Shown here piece by piece: positions 1-15,100 of a DNA stretch of 64,000 nt. The stretch is from Haliotis asinina (taxonomy: Eukaryota; Mollusca; Gastropoda; Lepetellida; Haliotidae): positions 23,650,749-23,714,748 of the forward strand of contig NC_090283.1 in NCBI RefSeq assembly GCF_037392515.1. The letters are read 5' to 3'. Each line of letters starts with the position of its first letter. The first letter of the stretch is position 1. A program made the translations under genes and the position numbers. Under the pieces are notes generated by a model. That model saw only the letters and a list, made by a program, of their open reading frames with translations. It was not told the origin of the DNA and made no database searches.

Positions 1-54
1 AACATATGCTGAGAAACCCTGAGGATAAAACAATGCCACTGTGCAGACACGTAC

Positions 55-161
55 TGTTCATCATCGGCCTGATCAAACCGCAGACGCTTCAGACTTTTGG
101 GAGTTGACTGTCGCTTGTATGCGGAGAGACTTTCTGTGATGTTCCTCAGCTTTTCAGACGA
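55..161 (-). CDS. RB1: RB1 exon 26 (E2F/cyclin docking core)
   Basis: 107 nt, residues 849-884: SSEKLRNITESL and PKSLKRLRFDQADDE match human TSEKFQKINQMV and PKPLKKLRFD. Acceptor TTTTACAG, donor GTACGT at 54. At least one more exon is needed beyond the window. Confidence 0.92.
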
Positions 162-3100
162 CTGTAAAAATAAAAAACAACATCAACAACTTGTCACAAG
201 AATATCATATAGTTGCATAAGGATACACAGAGCAGCAACATCACAAACTTATTAACTTGGTGCACCTGGTGGCTGCAAGCGTTGTAGGATCCTCAGGGAG
301 TTGAGATTAATAATACAAAGTGCTGTGGAGATTGACAAATGATCGAGGGAAAGAACAATTAGGAGATAAACATCATGTGTTGGCCAATTTCCGGGTGTTA
401 TTGAGTATTTGAAGCATGGGAATGCATTTGGAACCGACAGTGTCAGCCGGTGGTTTCAAATGAAACATTCATCGACATTGTAAACACAAAAGTAAACCAA
501 AGGGTTTTACTGTCTGCACTCGTTTACATCGAGTTCATCAGCAGGCCGTTTCAGCTGGTTCCCATGGTAGCATCAGGAGTTGCTCATTTGTGACGTCATT
601 CTGACTTTACGTCACAATATGATTTGAATGATGTCACCACTGTTGATGACTCAGCAAAACAATTGTTTGCGAGGTCAATTAGCAGTGAATAGTCTTGTAG
701 TTTCCGGGAATCTAATACCATTTGATCATGTTTTTCAACCAATCAGATTGCAGAATACAGTGACTTTTGGTTTACAATATACTATATACTATACAAAAAG
801 ATTATAATCATAATAATATGTTTCAAACTTAGAGACAGGGGCACATAAGATTTACTTTAACTTACTATATATCTTGAGCATAAATAACAGTTTTTGTAAC
901 ATATCATCGATGACACAATATTTATGTAAAAAATCTTAGCTTTTGTTCCCATTGATGATATTTCAAATTATCAATCTTTTTAGCAAGAACTACTTACTGT
1001 TATGAATGAATATTTAGTCAGATGAACAATGAGCTTGTCACTTACTCCGAGGCCTTCCCCGAAACTGTATAGCAAACTGCTCCTTGGTGTCAGCTGACTT
1101 GGTGAAGGGGGCAACTTGAACGGCGACTCCTTCAATGGCGACACATAGAACCTCTTCCTGCCCTGAATACTGGTGAACACAAAATCAAAAGATGGTTTGC
1201 AATGAGAGCCAAGATTATATCATATATGGAACGACATCAGTGGTGCAATCTCAAAAAATGTGGGCCAATAACCAAAAGCGAGAAAGCTGTCATTCCCTTC
1301 TGACAGTTTGACAACTGAAACCCTTCCGTGATAAACTCTGTACAAAAAGTCAAGTTCTGTACAGTGATTCATGCTCTGTACAGCAATTCATACTACCATT
1401 TCTGATGCAAAAAGACTAGCAGTGTGCACAGTTTAGGAGGCCTTGATTGGAAATTAGAAAGTTTTAATACTTTGATTTCCAAATGTTTCACATTGCTGTG
1501 AATAAAAAGTGACATATTTTGCTAAGTTTTTCTCATCGGATCCATTAAAAGGTGTCATAAATTAAAAATCTGCACCATTGTTATTTATAAATAAAGCACC
1601 AGGGCCAGTACAATTAGCAATTGAGTGATGAATGGGTGTTTGGGATTGAGCGAACAAGAGAAAACGGGTTTCACACATATACCTATGTGGGCAATAGGAC
1701 CTGTGCCTTCAGCGTGATGAGCAAACATTTAACCATGAGTTAATTTTACAATTTGTGAGGCTCTTTTCTGGTAACCCTCACTCCCTATCGTGATACCGCC
1801 GGAATGTTGCTACAAGCCGAACTCAGTCACTCTTTTGATGTGATGCAGCATGCGATCGACTGACAGTTTGCTCTATGAGCAAGATCTCTGATACTATATA
1901 CAGTACAATGAAATGAAGAACGCCACCCACACATCACAAACAGGACAACCCCTCTTACCTGAATGCTGGGGAGGCTGTTCGTGGTGATGTCATCTGCTTT
2001 GGTACTGGAGATAGCGTTGGGGCCTGAAAACACAAACAATGGTCACACTAACAAAAACAATATGAATCGGGAGCAGCTGCAAGGTTGGTGACAGACAAAA
2101 GTTCATAATTCCCTTACTGACCACAAATCACTGAAGAACTAGACTTGATCCAAGACTCAAACTTAGATAATGTCTTAGACTCCGAAATGGACCCACAACT
2201 GCATCAGTACTGTAATCGACCCAACCTGCAGAGTACAGTATGTTTTTCTCATTCATCTTTATCCTTGCTTACTATGAATTCAACTTAAAAAAAGTTACAG
2301 CACATACGTACATCTTCACCTTGTGAACAACAGCATGGAAAGTGAGGCATGAGATTGAAGGTTAGAGTTGCCTTCTCATGACGGTGTTAACCCCCGTGGC
2401 AGTGCAGAGGTGGTAAAAGTGAATGAGTGAGCAAGTTTGGTTTTACGCCGCTTTTAGCAATATTCCAGCGAAATCACGACAGGGGACACCAGAAAATGTG
2501 CCTCACACATTGTACCTATGTGGGGAATCGAACCCGGGTCTTCGGTGTGACGAGCGAACGCTTTAACCACTAGGCTACCCCACCGCTCAGGTGGTAAAAG
2601 ACGACAATAAGAAGTTTTTGGTTTTGTAAATATTTCATTAAAAATACTGTTACAAGTATTGCAGGAATATTTAATGGACATAAAAATGGTAATAAATAAC
2701 CCAAGAAAGACCTCTTCTGAAAATGAATTCCAAATATAATTGGAAATTATAACTATAAATTGTATATTTCTATACTTAGCCTACCTCACGTGATCTCCAC
2801 AAGTAACAAGCATGGGTTGATGAAGACCAGTCTAAGCTGGATCTTCAGCAAGTGGGACAAGTGCAGCTATGCTGAAGACCAATCTGAGCTGGATCTTTAG
2901 CAAGTGGGACAACTGCAGCTACGTACCATGGGTCTGTTGACTGAGAACTGAAGAATGTAGGTCTTCATATTCTGCATGAAAACTTTGTTGTAGAATCCGA
3001 TGATAGAGTCGAACTCACTCCCGTGTATGAAGGCACTCTTGTACACCTAGAGCAGATAAAACAACATTCTCAATTCTCAAACAAAAACAAAAAGACAAAG

Positions 3101-6100
3101 TCATCAATATCCCCTGCAATAGTAAAATGCTTTTCATGTCAAGACAAGACCTTACAACACAATCGTTTATTGTATTTTAGGCCACCGGCACTTAAGAGAG
3201 TTACATACACAGTACATGTTGTAGGGCATTAGGAAACAATTAATTCTAAGTGCTAGTTACAACGCATAAATGCATAATTGTAACATAAATCTTCATAAAA
3301 TGGACTTTCAAGGGTAAAATGAACAAGTATCATGGACAAGATCTTTCAGATTTTGGGATGGACAGTTTTCTGCTTCAATTTACTATTAAGTCCAACAAAC
3401 CTATCCCATATTTGGCAAACGTGTTTCTGTTACAATTAAAAGTAAGTTTAGATAGATACAATTCAGGTTGTATTAGAGTTTTAATGTTCTATATAATTCT
3501 TAATGAGAGCTACTTTCTAGACTGAAATGCCATTCCTGACAAAACATATTTATCGTTCAATCACGGAATTATCAACTTGTTACGACATTATTATTCACAA
3601 CTATGTAACAAAACATACGTATGTAAGTACAGCGGAAGCTGTCTTCCTCGGACCCTAAGTAACTCGGTTTTCTATATAATTCAGACCGAATTGTTGGTCC
3701 CGGCAGAAGTTATCATTACATATAGGCTAACTAATTCAGACTTCATGTAACTCGGATTTCGGACTGAAATCTCCGCCCTTCAAGGTAATTTACTATGAAA
3801 ACATCGCTAATTAACTCGGACTAGCGGGACTGCCTTAGGCGGAAGTGCTTTGTAGTTAGCCAATTACCAACTTCAAATGGATTATCAGAGTGTGATGATA
3901 ACCAATTAACAAAAGGAATTAACAAAGAAGTTCAGCAAGCTGACATGACACTCAGTGTCATTTTGATGGTATGCGATTTTGTTACTCCAGTAATTTCTCA
4001 CCAGTGACAAAATGCCTGAACCAATGTAACACTGTAGTTGTTGATTTCTGTGGAGAGGACTGAATCACATGCGCTTCAATACAAGGGCGTTACCCAGCGA
4101 AGTACCCAGTAACACGAAAACATGGTACGTCACTTATAGCGCTCATGCTTACGGACAAGACATGAAATATAGGTTGCATTTGAAACCACTGGACGACAGA
4201 ACATTCTAACGATAAATTATTTATAAAAGATGACGTGATATTTACTGACGGAATTACAGTTTTGATAATCTACTGATACGCAAAAATGTCCATGATCATC
4301 TTTTGCGCTATTACCCCGAAAACATGTTACACCATGGTAAAAGTACCGTGCATGCGTATCTCCTGTTCAAGTGAGCTAACTCTTGACTCTCACCAGTCCA
4401 ATTCGGACTCCTCGTATTCGGACAGAAAAGTCTGTCCCAGTCGAGTCCGAATTAGACGGCTTCCACTGTAAACTATTCATATACTAGCATGACTGTACCA
4501 ACAACAGACTACCTGAGTGCTTCCAACGAAAGCATGGTAATACAGTCTGATGTACACCTCTTTGTAGCAGTATCGCCCAAAATGGTAGGCGAGAGATGAC
4601 ACTGCTACAAAAAGGTATATACCAGGCGAGAGAAGATTACAACATATTGATCATGCCTCCATGTTAAATGTACATTGTTTTCTTTTCAAGATCACCACAG
4701 ATTATATGACATGGCTGTACCTCAGTAATGCTTCTACAGAAATAGAGTGATACGGTTGAATACCCATAAAGTTAAATTGGAGTACAGAAAGTTTTGCTGG
4801 TGAAAGCAGCAAGGCCACAAGTTTCAGTCACATGTTGCCATGGAAATGCAAAAATGATTTATTCCGAAATCAAAAACCAATGCACCAGTTCACCACACCT
4901 ATCTACTTGCCAAGTTTGGTGAGGAAACATTGAACTGTTTTTGATTTCTGCTCTGGAAAGACAAATTTGCACAGCCGAAATAACAGCCTCGGCAATACTA
5001 GTCTCATGGCGGATAACCAAATAATGAAATGAATAACAATGTTGATGGCAAGATAGATTAGTATGATAGTGTACAAGAACCCCACTCGGACAATGGCTGC
5101 TCGTACCGACTGATCCACATTTGCTAGGTTTCTGTACATGTGGACGATCGTCTTGAACTTGATCTCCTTCTCAACAACCTTGCAGATCCCGTACAGCGAA
5201 CACATCATGATCTGAAACACCAACCACACCAATACCACATCTGTTATAAAGTACTGTGGAACGACCGTCGAACTCATTCCAAGGTCAGATGACTTCTTAA
5301 CATCAGGTTACCTGTTAACATCGATATCAGGTGACTTGTTAACATCAGGTGACTTGTTAAAATCAGGTGACATGTCAACATCATATGACTTGTTAATGTC
5401 ATATGACTAACATCAGGTGACTTGTTAACGTCATATGACTTGTTGACATCAGGTTACTTGTTAAAATCAGGTTACCTGTTAACATCAGGTGACTTGTTAA
5501 TGTCATATGACTTGTTAACATCAGGTGACTTGTTTACATCAGGTAACTTGTTAACGTCACATGACTTGTTAACGTCACATGACTTGTTAACATCAGGTTA
5601 CTTCTCAAAATCAGGTGACTTGTTAATGTCATATGATAATGCCACAATTTTTGGACTGTTTTTCCTTAAAACTGCCATTTATATTTGACACCACCTTGAT
5701 AACATTGTGAAAACATTATTTTTCGTTCAGAAATAAAATTGACAGAGGTAATTAGAAAATTCATCAGACAGTCTGATGGACATGAAGACTGACAGCCTTT
5801 GAAATTACCGGATATTCTTGTACCAGTTAACTTTTAACCGGTCAAGTCTGGTATATAGCGGATAATAAAAACACTGTTGTATACACAAGCATGGGTTGCA
5901 ATAGACCAATTCTCACCCGAATCTTCATTAAAAAGGCATCAAAGCAAGTCAAACACAAACCTGGTCGATGTGTCTGTTTTTCATCAGTGCTGGTTTGTTG
6001 GTGATGCAGTATTCAAAACATGTCCAGATCTTTTGTTGCTGAAGGAAACATTTTCAGTTATAACAGAGGTCAAAATCATGACATGGACATCATCACAGAT

Positions 6101-9100
6101 ACTGTCAAGCAAGCAGAAATTTGTACAAACCTGTAAAGGTTATGAATTCTTTGAAGAAAGTCCTCCTTGGTTTACATATAAGCATTTTTATGTCCATTAA
6201 AAATCCCTACGACAGTTGTAACTATTTTGATAATAAAATATCCACAAAACAAAAAACTTGTTTGTGAGACCACCCTTACTGGATCCCCCTAGGGTCCCTT
6301 ACAGCCAAGAGCAGGTAACTGTGACCATCTACCTCGTACCTCACTTTTCATGCTGAACGTATCAGACAGAATGAGGGGAGGCAGGTGGCCGTACCCCAAG
6401 GAGGACGTTCTTCAAAGAATTCATAACCTCTACAGGTTGGTCTAATTCTTTTTCAGAAGAATTCCTCCAGATCTTTTGTTGCTGAAGGAAACATTTTCAA
6501 TTATAACAGAGTTAAAAATAATGACGTGGATATTATAACAGATACATACTGTCAGGTAAGCAGACACTGGAAATTGCACTGTCAAATAGTCAAGTGCACA
6601 ATTCTACACTAGGTATATTCTGTTATGAGAAAACAGGTCACGTCTTATCAAAAGGATGTGGTAGGTTGTGCCTACTCGCTGGGAACATAAACTGGGAATT
6701 CTACTGAAGTGAGGTAAGTCATTTAACTGGAACCTTACACTCAGAACTGTAGGATAAATGTCATGCCTACTCATTGGAGACGTATGGGAGTCCACACTCA
6801 GAATTCTAAGAGAAAGGTCAGGTCTACTTCCTGGGGACCTACATGGATTATCAACAAGATAAGTCGTGCGAACTCAATGGGAATTCTAGAGGATGGCTAC
6901 TCACCACATCCTTGGTCACTTCCAGCATGGTGCACAGCTTCTGAAGTTTGTGAAATCCTGTCCTCCCGACTGAAACAAGGGAACTCGTTCAACATTTCTC
7001 CGCCATTTCTCCTTGTCTAACAATGCTCAAACACCAACATCATAAGGCTTTACACACCGGTGCACCCATCTTCAAGCAAAGATGTGGTCTGTCATATATT
7101 TCTTTCTGTAACATTACAAGGTGACAGACTCACTAAAAAACTTACTGCTTACTTAATAACACTCCTATTCCCATACCTGCTGCAAACCCATCAAGGTCCA
7201 CATTAGAACTGATCTTCAGTAGGTGACGAAAGGGATGATTGAGTCTGGTTTATTGACATGGTTGACAATCATGTCTCCAATGTGGACATTGATGCTAATA
7301 CTGTAAATCACTAGACTGACTGGTGTAAACTTGATTATTATACCACATTGATTAGAATAATCAAGTCTGGACCAGACAATCCAATGATCAAAAGCATAAA
7401 CATCAATCTACAGAATTTGGACATGATGACATGTGTCAACCAAGTTGCTGAAGCTGACCACCTGATCTCGTCAGCCACCTTTACAACAAGCATTGGTTCC
7501 TGAAGATCAATTCTAACCCAGATCTTCAGAGACTAATGTTTCCTGACCTTTGCTGAAGAAAAGGTTGAGAGACTGAGATCGCCTCGGTGCTGGAGCAGAT
7601 GCTCCGTCTTGACTGCCTGCATTCCCAGCTCCTCTGGAGGAAGGGCTGGAGTTCACGGTTAAGGAGCCATTTGTTGCTGATGGAGGAATGACGCCTGATC
7701 GTGGATGCATAGGTGAAAGATACCTGTGGGGGAGGAATGTAAGGTTTTACAAGAGTGACACAATGCATGCGAACACAGGGAGACTACTGAGTGGGGAGAC
7801 AACAACAATTGCAATAGAGACAGTCGATTGCAACATACTATTGCAATACCGATAGTCTCATTCGACTAACTATTGCAATCAGTCACCCAACCATTCCCCA
7901 ACCTATAGCACCAAGCCTCCCTTTGAAATGCACCCATCAAAATATACTATTTAGTGACCAGTTATCACCAAAGCCTGACTGAACATCCAACCATCAAAAT
8001 ATAATGGCTAGCGACCAGTTATTGCCAACATCTGGCTGAAAATCCATCCATCAAAATATAATGGCTAGCAACTAGTTGTCACCAATACCTGGCTGAACAT
8101 CCAACCATCAAACCATAATGGTTAGCGAAACATTACCAAAATTGCAAACAACTACTCAAAAAGACAACTTAAACAACTTCCACCGCACAGGGACATATCC
8201 ATATTCCAATCCACTTATATCACCATCCCTCAACCTTCACAATGAAAGAAAGTTTGGTTCTTATAAATTTCTGATTTTAAAAACAAATTCCAGTGATTTC
8301 TTCCAGAAATTTCATAAATATATCAAGGTTTGCAACACAATAGCTCTTGACCATATTTATGTCACATTTGGCAAATAACATGTAAAGTTCAGAAATGGCG
8401 ATAACTGGTCTTGTTAGCTGTTGGGAAAGCACAATATGCACTACCATGTTTCATGTTGACCGCATTTCGGAGAAACACAATCAGTAAATGTAAACAAGCA
8501 TGAAACGTCAGAGACCATCCTCGATATCTCCAGGGCATACATTCCGACAAGTCTCCACTATACCCTGGATGCATCTACGGCTCGGCCCGAAAATTTTATT
8601 ACCTCCCTTTGCTGGCTTCGCATTCTCACAGTAGCCAATCGGCTAAGCTGCCATTACAACTGAACTTGCCAGTGTCAACAATGACAGCCGTAGCAGATGC
8701 GAAGGTTTGTTCGCAGTGCAACTCAGATTTGAGGGAAACCATACAGACACATCGATAGGTCCGACAATTTGAAAAAAATATATATGCAATAAATCTTTCT
8801 GCCTCTTTCAGAGAACCTGTGCATGGTTCGTATTGAAAAGTTAAATCTGTTAGATAATTTAAAAAGCGAAAGTGGGTTGTGATTGGTTTGCTTAATCTCC
8901 CAGCGTATACACATGATTGGATAAAAAGCCAGCCAAGGGAGGTAATAAAGTTATGGTGCTGAGCTGTAGATGCATCCAGGGTATAGTGGAGATTCATCGG
9001 AACGTATCCCTGGAGATATCGAGGATGGTCAGAGACTAGCTAACATATCATCAAGATAAATTTTGTTTCATTACGTTAAGAAACAATGAAGGAAATTGTC

Positions 9101-12100
9101 AAACACGGCTAGAAAATGGCGATAATGGTCGCCAGCCAGGAGCGTCGGACCCTTTAAAGAATTTGCAAAGTTTTCTCATAAAAGGATCTCCTCTACATCA
9201 CAAATCTACATTCTCACATGTCGGCAGCTGTGTTTGTGTTCTGAGAGTTTGGAGATGAAGTTGATGGAGACTGTGGTTGCGTCATCATGATGTCCGAGTT
9301 TTCGATAGCACTAAATAACGAAGATCCCTGTGAATAAGAGAAGCTATACAGTAAAACAAGGGCAGATTTTTAAAACTTGTCGTAACACTATAGTCTGTTT
9401 GCAGGGAAAATGCTTCAATGACAAGGGGGTATGCACATTACATCAAATACCGAGAACAAGTAAATTCTAAGTTAACGCTCAACACGAACCACTCGTGCAT
9501 TTGTTTCACTGTTCCAACCTGCTTATCCCTTTGTAATACAAACAAATTACAATGATTTGATATGATCATTTCTTCAGCAACTTTTATCATATGTTGAGTA
9601 AAATTCTGGGATTTAAATGTTCAGTTGGCAAGGTAAAATTATGAGGATCTGCATTCTTAATTTAACTTTATTTGCTGTAATTTTTGTTTAAAGTGAAATT
9701 CATCAGTACATTTTCATTGCAAACAGACTATACAAAAAGTATGACATATAGGAGTTAACACCTTCCTTCACATCAGCTGTATTTCATTCATACGACAATA
9801 CCAAGTTACATGGAAAGATAGACAACTGTGATGCACCAAAATGGTGGGCTGCAACAATTTGGTTGCATTCATCCCAAAACTGATTTAAACTACTTCCGCT
9901 CAGTCAGAACTTAATTTTGATTCCAACTAAAGCAGTTTTGCGTGATGACATAAGGCAAAACGAGATTGGTTCACGCCAGGATCATTATAAAGTGACAATT
10001 GTTGTTAGTAGACAATGGATTTTACCATAAAGAACTGACGCTGAGAGCTATATGAAATCTGCTTGTATGTGGACTCGAATCGAAATCGATCGAATGGAGG
10101 AATGGAGGGTCCAATATCTAAAATCAAATCTAATCTAATCATGGTCTGGGTGAATCATTGCAGACCTATTAAAAAGATCTGGGGCTGGCGACAAAGATCA
10201 ATAATTGATTATTTATTTGAAAACTATGTCATCAATAGTATCTAACAAATTATTATCACAACATACATTTATAAATTCCACACAAAATCAACAATTATGT
10301 TCTTTTTCATGTTCGCTTCAAGTTTATGTTCAATTTGTGCGTTACTGGAAAAATAGAAAATATTTGTTAGAAATCCATGCATGTCCATAATCACTAGTAG
10401 CACGAAATATTTTGATTTCTTTCGGACCTCATATCAATATTTTTGACCAAAAGGCTTTGAACAACACTTCATGATATCTGATCAACTTTTCAAGAACAAT
10501 TCTTCATGTCTAGGGTCAGCATCTATAACCAGCCTACATTATACCCACCTCTTTCCATGCAATGCTCTCCAGGATCTGTGTCTCCACCCATTGCAAGTGC
10601 TGAAGTAAACAAGAAGACAAAGTTATCAATATCCCCTGCAACGGCAGATTACTCTTCATTAATATGTCTAGTTATGACTGTGTCAATTGATTTAGCATGT
10701 GTATAGCAAAGTGGAAGGATCGTATTGAAAGGTTTTAAAGTTCTGCTCCAGAAAGGACTGTTATCATCAAATTCAGTCAAAGTCAAAATTGTTGCCATGG
10801 AAACGCAAAAGATATTTTATGCAAGAATCCAAAACTACCAAAAGGCACCAGTTCACCACCAGACCTGTCTATGTGACAAGTTTGGTGTAGAAACACTGAA
10901 TGGTTTTCGAGATCTACTCCGGAAAAGATCACTATCCCCAATTTCAGTTGAGGTCAAACCTGTTTTCATTGAACACCGAAAATCCACCAGTCCACCAAAT
11001 CTATCTACATGCTAAGTTTGGTGAAATAATATTCAGTAGTTTTGAAATTCTGATCCCAAAAAGAAGAATGTGCATGGAGGGACTAAAGTCCAATCTTTTG
11101 ATACCCCCTGCTAAATGCTTTGTGGGGAATAATGAGCAGTAAATTGAGTGATTGCTTTAGAACACATTACCACACCTCCAAGGGGTTAATGGTTAATGAC
11201 TTTTGCATATCACGTGACTTTCCTCTTGTTTGTACCCATGAAGATCTTGGGGTAAAATAGGCCTTCAGCAACCAATGCTTGCCATAAAAAGCGACTAAGC
11301 TTGTCGTAAGAGGCGACTTAGGGGATCAGGCAGTCAGGCTCGCTGACTTGGTTGACACGTGTCACCGGTTCCCAATTGTGCAGATCGATGCTCATGTTCT
11401 TGATCACTAGATTGTCTGCTCCAGACTAGATTATTTATAGATCGCCGCCATATAACTGGAATATTGCTGAGTGCAGCGTAAAACTAAACTCACTCACTCA
11501 CTTTGTGGGAAATAATGAGCAGTCAAACTGAGTCATTGCTCTACAACACATTATCACAGCTCAAAGGGGTTAATGGTTAATGACTTCAGCATATCAACAT
11601 GCACATTCGTTAAAAAGAAGCGACTGGTCCAACACAAGCTTTACAGCATGCTCTTCCCACTGTTTTATATTGTTACACAAATATTCTCCTACAACTGCCA
11701 CAATAAGGTCTATGACAATACATATTTATATTTCAAATCAGCTACATCATTGCTCTCAGCCGGCTTTGATGACAGACATACAACCCACATAGCCTAGTGG
11801 CAAAAGTCAAGACAAAGTCCCTGGTTCAATTCCCCTCATGGGTAAAATGCATGTAAACCATTTCTAATGTGTCCTGGACTAAACTAAATTCACTTGTTCC
11901 GTCATTGTTTCCAATACACTGGGTACTAACTTTTCTAATTTCTCTGGTCAGCTTGGGTTCAGCTCGGATGTAGCTCTCCAGCACTTTGAAGAAGTCAAAG
12001 GCCTGCAGGTTGAACACGTTCAGCACCCAGGGGAAGCTGAACTGGGAGTCTTCCCGACCAATCTCACCCAGGGAGGGATTGCCTGGAACACAACTCACAG

Positions 12101-15100
12101 AAGTCTGACATCTGTACTGGGAACTATTTTGCCTTGTAGCTCTTACATTTGTACTTGGGGACATTCCATACTCCAGCGCAGCTATGACTTAGCATAAAAT
12201 AACTGCCACAGGATAATTTGCATATCATGTGACTGGCCTTTTCTCTTTTTTTGTAAACAAATGCGCATATTAATAAATAGGCCGATGGCAATACACAAGC
12301 AATTTGGCGAGGTTTTCATATTCTTTCACACAGTTAAGTAAATATTCAACAACTGCGACAGTAAATTTTATGACAATACATATTAATATTTCAAACAGAC
12401 TGTATCATTTGCTCCCAATGAAGTTTTGATGACAGCACATGGTGCCATACAACCCATGTAAACAAATGATCGCTGCACAAATCGAAATAGTGTTACACGT
12501 TTTAGGACAGTTTCTTAGTGAAACTAAACCATTTTAACAACAATGTTTATGTTTAATTAGATGTGTAGACTCATCAAAAATAAAGAACAAATTGTGTACA
12601 TAATATTAAATGGACTGTGTAAGATGTGAGGAATCGTCACATCTTTCTGGCCTGTGGCTGAGGTACTATGCTGGCTGGCCGCATAGAACTCTGGGTAGGA
12701 GAGTGGGGACATTCATGACCAACTAACGTTATTCCGGGACAAGCCAAACAGAGACTTGTGCCTCTCTCGAAGGATTTCATATTGGCATAGGAACATTAGA
12801 ACTAATTCAAACAGGAACGATAACTCTCTTAATATCACCGGATTATTTGTACAGTCATTGCTGTTTTTGTTCTCGCTTATTTATTTCAAAGAATAAACCT
12901 CCTTGATACAACTAAAGAAATTAGAGAAACATATTTGTTAAAGACATAGTCTAATGTAGTTAGGACCAGATGTTCACTATATATTTCCAATTATATTTCT
13001 AAATAAGGGTTAATAATTACAACTGGAATTGTTTCACTGAAAATGAAAATAAAATTCATGTCTTACACAAGCCGAAGCTTCATTAAAACCCAAAGCAGAA
13101 ACTCCTAAAATATTTCTCAAACTGAACACACATGTAACCTTGCTGTCATACCCAAAGTGGAATTTTGAATGAATTCGCTGAAATTCGCTATGAATGACCA
13201 AAACTAAGTCAGACTAAGAATATTCCCAGAGATGTGAAATACTAAAGATTACAGTTGATTAGTTATGCAGACATAATGGTATTGTTTTAAAACTCTTAGT
13301 GACTTACAATTACGGTTCCTAAAACTAATAGACGCATGTATGTGTCTCCACAACACGTCCGCATGATCGTCAGAAATACACTCAGACCAGTGAGAACTGT
13401 CGCATGAGTGTGTATTTGAATCTCTCACCCTCAGTCGTATGATTGTTATCAAAAACGTCACATTAGACAGCACAATTCTATTAGCTATGTTCTCAGCACT
13501 TTCAATACGACGATATATTTATATTTTTCATGATTCTAAACAGTAATGTAATGCCTAAATGATTTAAGTAGTCGGGATAAAGAACCACATCCATTACACG
13601 CATTCTGATTGGTTTGTTGTATTTTCGCACATAACAAGCATCCAGTGGGGGACAGGTCTTCTTGGAGGTCACGGAAAGGGGAAAGTGGTGACGATGACTT
13701 TCTCTCTTACATCTGTGCTGCGGGCACTACTTTTCTCTGTAGATCCTACATCTGCATAGGGACTATTTCTCTGTAGATCTGACATCTGCATAGGGACTAT
13801 TTCTCTGTAGCTCTTACATTTACATAGGACTACTTCTCTGTAGCTCTTACATCTGCACAGGGACTATTTCTCTGTAGCTCTTACCTCTGCATTGAGGCTA
13901 TTCCTCTATAGATCTAACATCCACCATTATGACTATTTCTCTGTAGCTCTTACATCTACCAAAGGGACAATTCTATGCAGATCTATCATCTGTCATAAAG
14001 ACTATTTTTCCATACACCTAACATCTCCTTGAGGACTATTTCTATGTAGATCTAACATCTGTCATCTAGCCATATTTAGACACAAACATGATAAGGGCTT
14101 AGTCATGGTCAAGTCTTTAAATACATCTATAATGTTGAAAACCTATCTCAAAAGTAACTTACACGAAAGCCCATATGTCATCAGCACTATCTCCACCGAG
14201 GCAGCGAGGAGAGATCGGTGGAAACTGTCTGAACACAGAAGCTTGCTGAAGTCATTTGTGGACAGCCTGTCATGCTCCTGAATCACAAGAAAAACAGTTC
14301 ACAATGTTTTACAGTTCAAAATAATTCTACATTTTTTTAAGCAGCTAAATCCAATATTAGTTGAAAGATGCAATTATATTTCTTTCAAATTTCATAATTT
14401 AGGATTTTAATTATCCAGTCCTGACAGTGAGTTATCCATTGTTTTCAAAATGTATTTCTAATTTGGTAGCATACAGCTTCTTGTCAAACTGGGTAAAATG
14501 GTATATTTAATTGTATCAAAATGTCACTCTCAAAACATGAAAGAAGATGTTATCAAAATAAATACCTGAAAACTAGACCAATGCAGAGGTGCCTATTCTA
14601 AAAGTGCCCATCAGTAGTAAGTGATGGGAAATACAATTTTTACAGTAATTTTCATTTGTGTAGCAGAAATATACGATCTTTGCCGAGCTACTTTAACAAC
14701 CAATCAGAAACAAGCCCGGTGTCATGAGTTAGTTAAATCATTAGTTAGTTAAATCACATACAGGAATTACATGATCTTTGCCAACATGATTACTTCATGA
14801 TGCACTCCGGAAATACTTGTTGCGCCTTATTACAGGAAGTGCAGTGCGTGGAGAAAGCTTCGAGGATCGTTGAAAATTGTTTTAGACTAAAAGTTTGACT
14901 TGTAAGAAAGTTTTAAAAGTAATGTTGAATTTTTGACATTCAGAGAACTGCAGCATTGCTATATACTACCATAATTAGAAGGTAAAAATTATAACAATAA
15001 CAGGAAAATCATAAGGTTCACAAGGACTGAACATTTTTCATTATATCCAGGGATGGGAATGGAAATTTTCATTTACAGCTGAAAACTAGTTGGAGGTTTG

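Noticed and set aside
2520..2590. Functional tRNA gene
   Set aside because: A and B boxes are present but the acceptor and anticodon stems do not pair well, and the sequence continues into a SINE body found elsewhere.
5422..5688. LTSGDLLTSYDL repeat protein
   Set aside because: 18-bp minisatellite in RB1 intron 21.
8626..8997. 123-residue minus frame in intron 18
   Set aside because: Lies wholly inside the 514-bp MITE; no recognisable domain.
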